DNA of 33,276 bases from an uncultured Methanobrevibacter sp. (GTDB lineage Archaea > Methanobacteriota > Methanobacteria > Methanobacteriales > Methanobacteriaceae), in assembly GCA_902796575.1 (NCBI GenBank), contig CADBPS010000020.1:1-33276 (forward strand), read 5' to 3'. Within the stretch, counting starts at the first letter, position 1; each line of letters starts with the position of its first letter. Shown one piece after another: positions 7,614 through 15,260 of the stretch. The notes beneath the pieces were generated by a model. It saw only the letters and a list, made by a program, of their open reading frames with translations, was not told the origin of the DNA and searched no databases. Made by a program: the position numbers and the translations under genes.

Positions 7614-7767
7614 ATTATCTTTATTTTAATTTTTTATATTTATACCCTTTTTTTTAATCTGAATATAATCTTTTCGATCTTAACACCAATTTTTTTCTGT
7701 TCCAGATAACACCTGTTCAAATCCCTAGCTGGGATGCTGGTTGTTTAATTAAGAATTTAATATCATA

Positions 7768-8673
7768 TCAATCCAGTATTACTTCAACAATTCTCTTAAA
7801 TGCTTTTTTTGATTCTGGAACAAGCGGATAAATAGGATAGACATGATTCATTTTTTCACCAATATTAATTTCTGCATCAACATTATTATCCTCTAATTTG
7901 TTATAGAACTCAACAACATCAGAATAGAATATTTCATGAGTTCCTACAAAAAGGGTAGTTTTTGGAAGTTTAGACACATCCCCAAATAATGGACTTACTT
8001 TATAATCTTTTGGATCAATATCTCCTGCCCAGGTTTCACCCATTTCCCTCAAACCATCTATCCCAAGCATCGGGTCACATTCAACATCATCATAATTTCC
8101 AGACATTGAGACATCAACCCACGGAGATATTAAAATCAGGTTTTTTGGCTGGGGCAAATCTTTAACTGCAAGATTTTCACAGAATGCTGCAGATAATCCC
8201 CCTCCAGCAGAATCCCCCATGATTATAACTGGCTTGTCCATCTTCAACAGACAGTCATATAATTTTTCAATAATTTCATAAGTTTCTTCATATGTATGGT
8301 TTGGAGCAAGGGGATATATTGGAGCTATTACCGTTCCATTAATCTTTTTTGCAAGTTTATCACAAAAAGAAATGTGGGGCAACCTAATCTCATTTACATA
8401 TATTCCTCCATGAAGATAAATAACTGAATAATCAGTATTCTTATTATCATTAAAAATTACCATTTGGCATCCGAACAAGCATTTACTTTCAACTTTGGTA
8501 CGATATACTCCCTTTGGTATTTTATAAGGCTCATCTTCTTCAAGGGAACGTTCTTGCATATGTTCACGTGCTTTTTCAGCATCATCAACATATTCCCTGT
8601 GCTTTTTTTCTAATGAATATTCAACAATTTTTGACATTTTTGACATTTTATCACACAATATAACCATTATCAT
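7768..8673 (-). CDS. Alpha/beta hydrolase, HSL-type esterase/lipase
   Basis: This protein of up to 301 residues belongs to the hormone-sensitive-lipase branch of alpha/beta hydrolases. It has the oxyanion-hole HGG (residues 88-90), the nucleophile elbow GDSAGGG with Ser155, a late Asp in THEIFYSD and the catalytic His in MNHVYPIYP. The expected triad is complete, so it is probably an active carboxylesterase of the cytoplasm. The ATG at 8673 overlaps the stop of the upstream K+ channel (ATGA), which suggests coupling. A later ATG at 8646 preceded by GTGAT is an alternative start and would remove an unlikely N-terminus. Why an esterase follows two channels is not clear. Confidence 0.88.
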   Translation of the reverse strand: MIMVILCDKMSKMSKIVEYSLEKKHREYVDDAEKAREHMQERSLEEDEPYKIPKGVYRTKVESKCLFGCQMVIFNDNKNTDYSVIYLHGGIYVNEIRLPHISFCDKLAKKINGTVIAPIYPLAPNHTYEETYEIIEKLYDCLLKMDKPVIIMGDSAGGGLSAAFCENLAVKDLPQPKNLILISPWVDVSMSGNYDDVECDPMLGIDGLREMGETWAGDIDPKDYKVSPLFGDVSKLPKTTLFVGTHEIFYSDVVEFYNKLEDNNVDAEINIGEKMNHVYPIYPLVPESKKAFKRIVEVILD

Positions 8674-9431
8674 TTATTATTTTTAATCATTTCTTTTAAT
8701 TCAAATATTTCACGTTTTAATTCACTGTTTTCATCATGTATTGATTTCAGTTCAGATTTTAATTCATTAATTTCATCAGTTGATATGCCTTCACTTTCAA
8801 TTAACTGATTTGTAAAATAAGATGATATTACAGCAGTAATTGTGGAAAATACAAACACACCAACAACTATTAAGACCAAAGCTATTACTTTTTCACTGAA
8901 TGTTTCGGGAACAACATCCCCATATCCTACAGTTGACAGCGTCACCACTACAAAATAGAAATCCTCAAACAAACCGTAGGTCGGCCCCCAAATCCATAAT
9001 ACAAGAGTAAAAATCAGAATTGTAAAAATTATTACCCCTATAATCTTGTCCATATGAGTGGTTTTGATAAATGATTCCAGGATATTGAAAAAACGGGTAA
9101 ACAATGCCATTATCCTGAGCAATTTTAGCAGTTTTAAATATCTTAGGATATTTAACTGAGGAAGCATTAATACCAGTATTGCATCGAATGGAATAGATGC
9201 AATTAAATCAATCCAGTTGCTTGGCTTTTTTAAAAATTCCCCTTTTGATTTGGAATTATATAATTCCAAAAACCACTGAATTAAAAGAATCAGACATGTA
9301 AAAAAGTCAAAATTATAAATGCCCACCTCAACAGCAGGAGGCAGTTCCAAAAATATGGTTCCGGTTATAAGTACAATATCAACCACTATTAAAATATTGA
9401 TTAAAATAGCTATTAAATGATACTTGGTCAT
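8670..9431 (-). CDS. Voltage-gated-type K+ channel
   Basis: This 253-residue protein has the six-helix layout of voltage-gated K+ channels. Helix four has basic residues exactly every third position (R97, K100, K103, R106 in NILRYLKLLKLLRIM), the classic voltage sensor. The pore helix and filter TLSTVGYGD occupy about residues 164-172. The last 50 residues are a charged, heptad-like coiled coil (about 205-253) that would hold the tetramer. It should conduct K+ across the cytoplasmic membrane in response to voltage. The ATG at 9431 with AGGAAAAG just upstream is preferred over a GTG at 9461. It lies 41 bases after a TMEM175-like gene, and its end overlaps the esterase start. Confidence 0.92.
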   Translation of the reverse strand: MTKYHLIAILINILIVVDIVLITGTIFLELPPAVEVGIYNFDFFTCLILLIQWFLELYNSKSKGEFLKKPSNWIDLIASIPFDAILVLMLPQLNILRYLKLLKLLRIMALFTRFFNILESFIKTTHMDKIIGVIIFTILIFTLVLWIWGPTYGLFEDFYFVVVTLSTVGYGDVVPETFSEKVIALVLIVVGVFVFSTITAVISSYFTNQLIESEGISTDEINELKSELKSIHDENSELKREIFELKEMIKNNK

Positions 9432-9472
9432 TTCTTTTCCTAATATATTCAAATTACACACCCATCCAAATA

Positions 9473-10330
9473 TTAAGTTTTATGTCTTAATATAAATAAT
9501 CTGTCTCTGATTATTGAAATAATAGGAAGTAAAAGATACAAATAAAGAAGATCCAAAGAACTTATATTATCCAGAACAGTTATGGTAACTGTCATAAGGA
9601 ATAATATTGTTAATGTATTGTAAGTATACCTTCTTTCTTCATGAGATATTTTTGTTTTAATGAAATTCCGGCTGTCTGCATATTTAAACATTAAAACAAA
9701 AAATATTAATGTTAAAGAAAGTGTAAGGCCGAATATAAAGTTAGACAAAGCCAATCCAGGATTTGAACCCAGTATAAATGTTGCAAGTGGTAAAAATGTA
9801 ATCAATGCTAAAAAGAGCATACTTAACCATAAAAAAGGCAAATTAACCCTTGTTACTTCTAAAAACTGGTGATGATAAATCCAAAATGTGGAAAGTATAA
9901 TGAAACTGATCATTGCATTTCCAATTGTTGGAAGAATCATTTCAATAACTTCAAGAAGAGTATCAGCAAGTGTAAAATCAATTTGAGGAATAAGAATTTC
10001 AATCATAAGCAGGGTCATATCCATTCCGTAAATTCCATCTATCAAGTCCAGAAGTCTTTCGGGATCCACATCAATGTCATACTCAATATCAGTTATAAAT
10101 TCCCTTAAGGTAATAAATCTTTTTTTACTTTTTTTGTCTTCCTCAGGATTTTCTTCTTCAAAGTCAGCTTCCTCGACTTCCAGTCCAAGCTCCTTTTTAA
10201 ATCCGTTAATCTTTTTAACAGTTTCCGGATTATCAATACTGTCCAAATATTCAATTCTTGAATTGCACTCTTCTCTTAATTTATAGAGCTCTATATAATC
10301 GTCTTCATCAGTTTCATCATCAAGAAGCAT
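9473..10330 (-). CDS. TMEM175 (DUF1211)-family putative K+ channel
   Basis: About 285 residues. The N-terminal 85 residues are acidic and hydrophilic. The membrane part begins with ERLLDLIDGIYGMDMTLL, a degenerate form of the RxxxFSD motif of TMEM175/DUF1211 channels. FWIYHHQFLEVTRVN and then WLSMLFLALITFLPLATFI follow, both family blocks, and two to three more helices. Prokaryotic TMEM175 proteins are K+-permeable tetramers. Phe-Ser of the motif is replaced by Leu-Ile, so gating or selectivity may differ. The start is uncertain: a strong AGGTGAT lies at about 10350-10356, 19 bases before the ATG at 10330, with GTG codons at 10333 and 10354 as other options. It is the first gene of a three-gene group with the K+ channel and esterase. 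Confidence 0.78.
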   Translation of the reverse strand: MLLDDETDEDDYIELYKLREECNSRIEYLDSIDNPETVKKINGFKKELGLEVEEADFEEENPEEDKKSKKRFITLREFITDIEYDIDVDPERLLDLIDGIYGMDMTLLMIEILIPQIDFTLADTLLEVIEMILPTIGNAMISFIILSTFWIYHHQFLEVTRVNLPFLWLSMLFLALITFLPLATFILGSNPGLALSNFIFGLTLSLTLIFFVLMFKYADSRNFIKTKISHEERRYTYNTLTILFLMTVTITVLDNISSLDLLYLYLLLPIISIIRDRLFILRHKT

Positions 10331-10631
10331 CACTTTAATAGCTATACTAATCACCTGAAGTTTGTGTCATGTAAATAATAATTCAATCAAAACAGTTAAA
10401 CTATGTATAATTTCTTATTAATACACTTATATAAACTTATCAAATCAAAATAGATTACAGAATATCGGAAAACTCAAATGAAACAACAGTACATAATATG
10501 TTTAATATTATGCAGAAAAATAGGTAAAAATTAAAATATTTAAGGCGTTTATCGTTGAATTAAACAATAAAAATATTATATTTTAGAATTTTATTTAAAT
10601 ATCGGCAAAATATCGCCAATATCCAGAATAT
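10331..10631. promoter_or_regulatory. Intergenic promoter region of the TMEM175-like/K+ channel group
   Basis: About 300 bases with no ORF. On the minus strand GTTTATATAAG (complement of 10426-10436) is a good TATA box, some 95 bases before the likely start of the TMEM175-like gene. AGGTGAT at about 10350-10356 is the ribosome binding site. The remainder is AT-rich with no recognised element. Confidence 0.5.
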
Positions 10632-11033
10632 CTACTCCTTTTTAAAACCGCATTCACTGCAGGTATTATTCTGATAGTGGATTACACCACCGCACTGACT
10701 GCATAACCACAAGTCCCTGTCCTGAATCATCATCTTACCAATGCCCATTGTCTTAATTCTTTTGGCACTGTCAAGAGTATTTAAATAATGCCTTTTAACA
10801 TATTTTTTAGAATGCTTTTTAATCAGAGGACATGGAAATTCACTGCACCGGCCGCAGTAACTGAAATTCTTTTTGTCAAAACAGGCTTTAATTTTACACT
10901 TTAAAGTGGCCTTGTTCTTACCGTCATCCCCTGTTAAACATCCGGCACAGGGATTTTGATAACGTTGGCAGCTAATACAATTTACTCCACAGGGAGCAAG
11001 CAACTTTGGATTTAATTCATCTGGCATTTTCAT
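10632..11033 (-). CDS. DUF3795-type cysteine-rich protein
   Basis: This 133-residue protein has the DUF3795 pattern: APCGVNCISCQRY near the N-terminus, NPCAGCLTGDDG, then CKIKACF and YCGRCSEFPC. A C-terminal zinc-ribbon-like pair follows (LCSQCGG and TCSECGF). At least 14 cysteines in pairs imply zinc or an iron-sulfur centre in a cytoplasmic protein. No reaction is established for the family as far as I know. The first codon is uncertain: ATG at 11033, ATG at 11027 and GTG at 11042 are all near, and no strong binding site is present. It stands back to back with the glycosyltransferase gene, 51 bases apart. Confidence 0.8.
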   Translation of the reverse strand: MKMPDELNPKLLAPCGVNCISCQRYQNPCAGCLTGDDGKNKATLKCKIKACFDKKNFSYCGRCSEFPCPLIKKHSKKYVKRHYLNTLDSAKRIKTMGIGKMMIQDRDLWLCSQCGGVIHYQNNTCSECGFKKE

Positions 11034-11050
11034 ATTACACACTCTACGAA

Positions 11051-11066
11051 AATATTATATTAATTT
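11051..11066 (+). promoter_or_regulatory. AT-rich promoter element of the glycosyltransferase gene
   Basis: AATATTATATTAATTT lies about 25-30 bases before the ATG at 11085, exactly the TATA-to-start distance of archaea. The mRNA would then be leaderless, which fits the lack of a ribosome binding site. The same near-symmetrical element lies about 25 bases before the divergent DUF3795 start and could serve both. Confidence 0.45.
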
Positions 11067-11084
11067 AAAAATAAATATTTTTTC

Positions 11085-12287
11085 ATGAAAATATTAATTG
11101 TTCAGGAATCTGACTGGCTGGAAAGAAACCCTCACCAGCAGCATCATTTAATGGAAAGGATGGCTATAAAAGGCCATCAGATACGTGTAATTGATTATCC
11201 TATTGACTGGCCCACTAATAATAATGGCGGATTGCTATATCACAGGGAAGTTCATGATAATATATCAAAAATAAAGGAAAATGCCAATATTCAAGTTACA
11301 AGACCAGGTTTTATTAAAATAAAAGGCCTGAATTATATGTCACTTTTTTTCACACATAAAAATGAAATTAAAAGGCAAATCAGGGAATTCAAACCTGATG
11401 TTATTATTGCATTCGGTATCTTAAATTCATATAACGCTTCTAAAATAGCTAAAAAATATGGTATTCCATTTGTATATTATTTCATCGATGTTCTTCATGC
11501 ACTGATTCCTGAAAAATCACTTCAAAAAATAGGAAAGGTCTTCACCCGGAAAACTATTGAAAATACTGATCTGGTAATTACAATCAATAAAAAATTATCT
11601 GAGTTTGCTGTCAGCATGGGTTCAAAACCGGATTCAACAATATTAATTGATGCGGGAATTGATTTGAAGGATTTTAATCCTGATTTAGATGCATCTTCAA
11701 TTAAAAATGAATATGGCATTAAAGATAATGATATTGTATTGTTTTTCATGGGATGGATTTATGAGTTTGCAGGAATGAAAGAACTGGCTCGTGAATTAGG
11801 TAAAAATAAAGAAAAATATCCTGATTTTAAAATACTGATTGTTGGAGACGGAGATGCCTATGATGAGTTATGCCAGATACAGAAAGATTATGATTTGGGT
11901 GATAAACTGATTTTAACTGGCAAACAGCCTTATACAAAAATACCTGAGTTTCTGGCCTCTGCCGACTTTTGTCTTCTTCCGGCATATATTGATGAGGAGA
12001 TAATGCAGGATATTGTTCCGATTAAGCTTTATGAATATTTAGCTATGAAAAAAGTGGTTATAGCATCACATCTGCCAGGTATTTCAAAGGAATTCGGTTA
12101 CGGCAATGGTATTGAATATGTTCAAAAGGCAGAAGAAGTATTGGAAGTTGTCAAGAAAATTCTTGATGAAGGCAGATACGATGAAATAGCAAGTTCAGGA
12201 AGGGAATACGTTAAAAATAATGACTGGGAAGCTATTACTGATAAATTTGAAAAAACATTAGAGAATCTAATCTCAACAAAAAAATAA
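11085..12287 (+). CDS. GT4-family glycosyltransferase
   Basis: This 400-residue protein has the GT-B fold of family 4 glycosyltransferases. The N-terminal acceptor domain starts MKILIVQESDWLERNPHQQH. The C-terminal donor domain has VLFFMGWIYEFAGMKEL (about 222-238), ILIVGDGDAYDEL, LILTGKQPYTKIPEFLASAD and the nucleotide-sugar site IVPIKLYEYLAMKKVVIAS with the conserved Glu. It transfers a sugar from a nucleotide donor in the cytoplasm, probably onto a surface glycan or glycolipid precursor. The substrate cannot be read. It is probably translated from a leaderless mRNA. A hairpin follows, shared with the convergent small membrane protein gene. Confidence 0.9.
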   Translation: MKILIVQESDWLERNPHQQHHLMERMAIKGHQIRVIDYPIDWPTNNNGGLLYHREVHDNISKIKENANIQVTRPGFIKIKGLNYMSLFFTHKNEIKRQIREFKPDVIIAFGILNSYNASKIAKKYGIPFVYYFIDVLHALIPEKSLQKIGKVFTRKTIENTDLVITINKKLSEFAVSMGSKPDSTILIDAGIDLKDFNPDLDASSIKNEYGIKDNDIVLFFMGWIYEFAGMKELARELGKNKEKYPDFKILIVGDGDAYDELCQIQKDYDLGDKLILTGKQPYTKIPEFLASADFCLLPAYIDEEIMQDIVPIKLYEYLAMKKVVIASHLPGISKEFGYGNGIEYVQKAEEVLEVVKKILDEGRYDEIASSGREYVKNNDWEAITDKFEKTLENLISTKK

Positions 12288-12293
12288 GTATTT

Positions 12294-12318
12294 TGCAGAT
12301 ATAATCTGCATAATTTTA
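12294..12318 (+). terminator. Hairpin between convergent genes
   Basis: TGCAGAT and ATCTGCA (12294-12300 and 12304-12310) form a 7-bp stem with a 3-base loop, followed by a weak T-rich run. It lies 6 bases after the glycosyltransferase stop and could act in both directions. Confidence 0.45.
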
Positions 12319-12320
12319 AT

Positions 12321-12623
12321 CTAATCAAAATCTCCATTGTTTGGAGTATCCGGAGACTGACCTGTATGATTATCCTCTGAAACAGGATTACTTGCAGAAT
12401 CACTTGAAGGATTATTTATCACATTGGTTATGGGATTGCCTGCAGAATTTTGACTGTTGGAATTTCCATGAGGCAGCGAAATACCATTACCTTCATGATT
12501 ATTCTTGGAAACGGACACATCATGGTCATTAACAGTTATATGCATATTACCTAAAATAAAGACACCCATTACCAAAATTACAATGATAAGTACTGCAATC
12601 ACTATCTTACTTCCTAATCCCAT
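12321..12623 (-). CDS. Small single-pass membrane protein with Asn/Ser/Asp-rich tail
   Basis: This 100-residue protein begins MGLGSK, then has one strong membrane helix (IVIAVLIIVILVMGVFILG, residues 7-25), then a 75-residue low-complexity tail rich in Asn, Ser, Asp, Pro and Gly. No lipobox is seen, so an uncleaved anchor with an outside tail is most likely. GGGGTGAT 4-5 bases before the ATG fixes the start. The tail could act as a spacer in the pseudomurein wall, but there is no family I recognise. It sits 37 bases downstream of tRNA-Thr on the same strand and converges on the glycosyltransferase gene. Confidence 0.75.
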   Translation of the reverse strand: MGLGSKIVIAVLIIVILVMGVFILGNMHITVNDHDVSVSKNNHEGNGISLPHGNSNSQNSAGNPITNVINNPSSDSASNPVSEDNHTGQSPDTPNNGDFD

Positions 12624-12647
12624 TTAATCACCCCAAAAGTATGAATC

Positions 12648-12656
12648 AAAAAAAAA
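12648..12656 (-). terminator. T-run after tRNA-Thr
   Basis: Nine consecutive T residues on the minus strand lie 4 bases beyond the tRNA's last base. Oligo-T stops archaeal RNA polymerase, so this probably ends the tRNA transcript. Genes further down would then need read-through or their own start. Confidence 0.5.
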
Positions 12657-12660
12657 TGAG

Positions 12661-12733
12661 AGCTACTGACGGGACTTGAACCCGCAACCTTCGCCTTACG
12701 AGGGCGACACACTGCCAGTTGTGTTACAGTAGC
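12661..12733 (-). tRNA. tRNA-Thr (anticodon CGT)
   Basis: The 73 bases fold into a complete cloverleaf. The acceptor stem is GCTACTG with CAGTAGC and discriminator T. The anticodon stem TCGCC/GGCGA has loop CTCGTAA, which gives anticodon CGT and reads the ACG Thr codon. The T-arm is GCGGG-TTCAAGT-CCCGT. There is no intron, and CCA is not encoded. It begins 15 bases after the stop of the epimerase gene. A possible promoter (ATAATATT-like run near 12768-12777) would lie inside the end of that gene; otherwise the tRNA is cut from the longer transcript. Confidence 0.95.
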
Positions 12734-12748
12734 AAAAAAAATAAGAGA

Positions 12749-13744
12749 TTAAAATTCAGCTGATTCCTGAATATTATCCCAGTTTTCAACAAACCAGTCA
12801 TGAGTCTTTACAAGACCATCATCAAAAGATACTTTAGGCGAATAACCTAATATATTTTTTGCTTTTTCAATTGATGATAATAATTTTGTTTTTGCATCCC
12901 AGTCACGACGGGCAACATAATTGATACCGGCTTCATTGCCTGTTAACTGATTGACCTTATTTGCCATATCGATAACTTTGTGGTCCTGACCAGAGCCTAA
13001 ATTAATAGCTTCACCAATAGCTTCCTCTTCGATTCCCATGGCTACAAGACCATTACATATATCATCAACAAAAGTCCAGTCACGTGTTTCTGAACCGTCA
13101 CCAGTAATTGGTAATGCCTGACCGTTTTTAGACCAATAAAAAAAGTTTGGAATTACATTACGATATTTTCCAGGAACTTCACCCGGACCAAAAACATTAA
13201 AGAAACGTGCATTGACAATCGGCATTTCATATAAATTGTGGAAATAGTTGGTATATAATTCTCCAAGGAGTTTTGTTACCTGATAAGGGGTGTGAAGTGA
13301 AATTGAAATGTCATGTTCTTCAAACGGCATTTTGGAGTCAAGTCCGTAAACACCGCATCCGGATGAGGAGTAAACAAATCTGTTCACATCTGTCAGCTGT
13401 GCATACTGAAGCACTTTTAAAATTCCAATACCATTTACCATCAAATCCTTTTCCGGATTGTCGACACTGTTCTGATTTGCAAAATGTGCTGCCAGGTGGA
13501 ATACATAATCAGGTTTCTGTTTGAAAACCCTTTTTAAAACAGCATCATCCAAAATATCGCCTCTTATAAATTCAATTGCATCCCTATCCGGAATATTCCA
13601 TTCATAAGCAGATGACATGTTATCCAGAATTATTACTTTTTCAGCACCTAAATCCGATAGTTTTCGGGTTAAATTGCTTCCAACACATCCTGCTCCACCA
13701 GTTACTAGAATTGTCTTATCCTGATATTCGTTGTATTCTTTCAT
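12749..13744 (-). CDS. NAD-dependent sugar epimerase/dehydratase (extended SDR)
   Basis: This 331-residue protein is an extended short-chain dehydrogenase of the UDP-glucose 4-epimerase/dehydratase group. It has the NAD-binding TGGAGCVG (residues 15-22), an Asp at the end of beta-2 (ILDNMSSAYEW), VFHLAA (81-86), the Ser stretch YSSSGCGVYG and the catalytic Tyr154-x3-Lys158 (PYQVTK). It acts on a nucleotide sugar in the cytoplasm, probably for surface glycans. The exact sugar is not determined. The usual SSSAVYG motif carries one extra residue here (SSSGCGVYG). GGTGAT before the ATG at 13744 fixes the start and excludes a longer reading frame. It follows the CBS gene by 16 bases. Confidence 0.9.
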   Translation of the reverse strand: MKEYNEYQDKTILVTGGAGCVGSNLTRKLSDLGAEKVIILDNMSSAYEWNIPDRDAIEFIRGDILDDAVLKRVFKQKPDYVFHLAAHFANQNSVDNPEKDLMVNGIGILKVLQYAQLTDVNRFVYSSSGCGVYGLDSKMPFEEHDISISLHTPYQVTKLLGELYTNYFHNLYEMPIVNARFFNVFGPGEVPGKYRNVIPNFFYWSKNGQALPITGDGSETRDWTFVDDICNGLVAMGIEEEAIGEAINLGSGQDHKVIDMANKVNQLTGNEAGINYVARRDWDAKTKLLSSIEKAKNILGYSPKVSFDDGLVKTHDWFVENWDNIQESAEF

Positions 13745-13760
13745 TAAATCACCATTAAAT

Positions 13761-14396
13761 TTATTTTTTTGATCTACCCACTCTTCGTGCAATAACCATT
13801 TCACCAACAGAGATTAAACCTGCGAAGAATTTTTCAAGACCTCCTGTTGCCCAAATAGCTTCACCAAAAGTCGAATTCATTATATTAGCTTCATATTCTT
13901 CGGGAGTGATTTTTTTACCTGTTGTCTTTTTAGATACTAGAGCTGAAGCGGCCATTAATTCCTCCCATGTAACGCCTTTCAGCTGATTTTGCATTGCTTT
14001 GTATAATTTTGATACTTTAATATCATAAAGTTCAGATAATAACTCTACAATATCACAGGAGCGAATCATACCTATAACCTGATTATCATCATTAATAACC
14101 GGAACAGTGACGAATTTGTTGTTTGCAGTTAAAACAACAGCAAGTCTTGCGGGAGCATCCTCATGAACAGTAGCTATTTCTTCATAGGAGCTCATTATTT
14201 CATTTATTTTCTCGTTTCCTTCACGCAATCCCCTAGTTATATCAAATGAAGTTATCCATCCTACAAGCTGTTTGTTGTCATTTACAACAGGACAGGTGAA
14301 ACGCCTTATTTCCTCCATTACTTTAGAAACTTCAACAACACTATCCTCACAGTTTAAATATACAAAATCTTTATCCATTAACTCTTTAGCTTTCAA
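13761..14396 (-). CDS. CBS-domain-pair protein
   Basis: About 211 residues. Two CBS domains follow each other: KAKELMDKDFVYLNCED to LVGWITSFDITRGL, and NEIMSSYEEIATVHEDA to VIGMIRSCDIVELL. A 75-residue C-terminal part, LKGVTWEELMAASALVSKK onward, then ends in a basic tail. CBS pairs usually bind adenine nucleotides and report energy state. The C-terminal part is not one I recognise. GGGGG lies 8 bases before a TTG at 14396, which is the best start. An ATG at 14378 would cut into the first CBS domain, so a non-ATG start is likely. It lies directly downstream of the eha genes and the extra polyferredoxin, so a regulatory role toward Eha or methanogenesis is possible but unproven. Confidence 0.82.
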   Translation of the reverse strand: MKAKELMDKDFVYLNCEDSVVEVSKVMEEIRRFTCPVVNDNKQLVGWITSFDITRGLREGNEKINEIMSSYEEIATVHEDAPARLAVVLTANNKFVTVPVINDDNQVIGMIRSCDIVELLSELYDIKVSKLYKAMQNQLKGVTWEELMAASALVSKKTTGKKITPEEYEANIMNSTFGEAIWATGGLEKFFAGLISVGEMVIARRVGRSKK

Positions 14397-14411
14397 AAAC
14401 AAAACCCCCTT

Positions 14412-15224
14412 TTAAATTTTAACACGGTTCAAGGCACCGACAGGACAATGATTTGAGCATTCAACACATCGAATACATTTATCATTATCCAAAATCACTT
14501 CTCCATCTTCCAGACATATTGCATCAACAGGACAGTTTTCCTCACACAAATAACAGTTGACGCATAAATCATGATTAACATCAATTTTCTTATCAGGAAT
14601 AATCGGTCCGATTATTCTGTCTAAAGTAATTGCATTATCATTATGGGAAATTTCAACACATGCTCCGCATCCTATGCATAATTTCCGATTAACATGAGGA
14701 TATAATTTATCATCCCCCATTTCAATATCCACTTCGCTATCATTGAGAAATTCCTTAAATTCCAATGTAAAAGCATCCGTCGGGCATAAATCTGCACAGT
14801 CATTCCAGTTGTTGTCCTGGGAATAATCAATTTTAATATTATTCATCCGGACCACACGATGAGGACATCTGACATTATTCAGACTATAATTTATGAATTC
14901 CTTCTCATCATCATAAACAACCACATTTCTGATTAATTTAATAGCTGAAACAGGACAGGTCTGAACACAAATTTCGCATTTAACACATTTTTCAGTTATT
15001 TTAGCCAGTCTGAAAATATTTGCCGGTTCAATAGCTTCTACAGGACATGTTTCAACACAGGTATTGCATCTTACACATTTTGGTGCAACAGCGATGATTT
15101 CCTCTACAACATCGAACTCATCCAGCTCAAACTGAAAATCATCTCCGTCATCATCTAATTCAACAGATTTCAAAAGAACCTCTCTTTCAAGACTTGCCAT
15201 CTGCTTTATAAACGATACATTCAT
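14412..15224 (-). CDS. Polyferredoxin with four intact [4Fe-4S] motifs
   Basis: This 270-residue protein has four regular CxxCxxCxxxCP motifs (Cys50-60, 80-90, 221-231, 250-260). Between them are two decayed sites: CIGCGAC at 183-189 lacks its fourth Cys, and another keeps only C120, C143 and C147. It would carry at least four clusters and move electrons between soluble partners. The N-terminal 45 residues are acidic. The gene lies 36 bases after ehaT and 15 bases before the CBS gene on the same strand. As I recall, other Methanobacteriales also keep a polyferredoxin and CBS gene here. It is a plausible electron partner of Eha, but it is not one of the twenty named subunits. Confidence 0.9.
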   Translation of the reverse strand: MNVSFIKQMASLEREVLLKSVELDDDGDDFQFELDEFDVVEEIIAVAPKCVRCNTCVETCPVEAIEPANIFRLAKITEKCVKCEICVQTCPVSAIKLIRNVVVYDDEKEFINYSLNNVRCPHRVVRMNNIKIDYSQDNNWNDCADLCPTDAFTLEFKEFLNDSEVDIEMGDDKLYPHVNRKLCIGCGACVEISHNDNAITLDRIIGPIIPDKKIDVNHDLCVNCYLCEENCPVDAICLEDGEVILDNDKCIRCVECSNHCPVGALNRVKI

Positions 15225-15260
15225 ATTATTACCAACTATGTAATTTATTTTAATAAAATT

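Noticed and set aside
7710-7740. tRNA 3'-end-like fragment (GTTCAAATCCC)
   Set aside because: The flanking bases do not pair as a T-stem and no acceptor or anticodon arm is found. It could be a chance match or an old integration scar, but there is no support.
9660-10286. Plus-strand ORFs opposite the TMEM175-like gene
   Set aside because: They overlap a gene with family motifs on the other strand, lack ribosome binding sites and look like no protein family.
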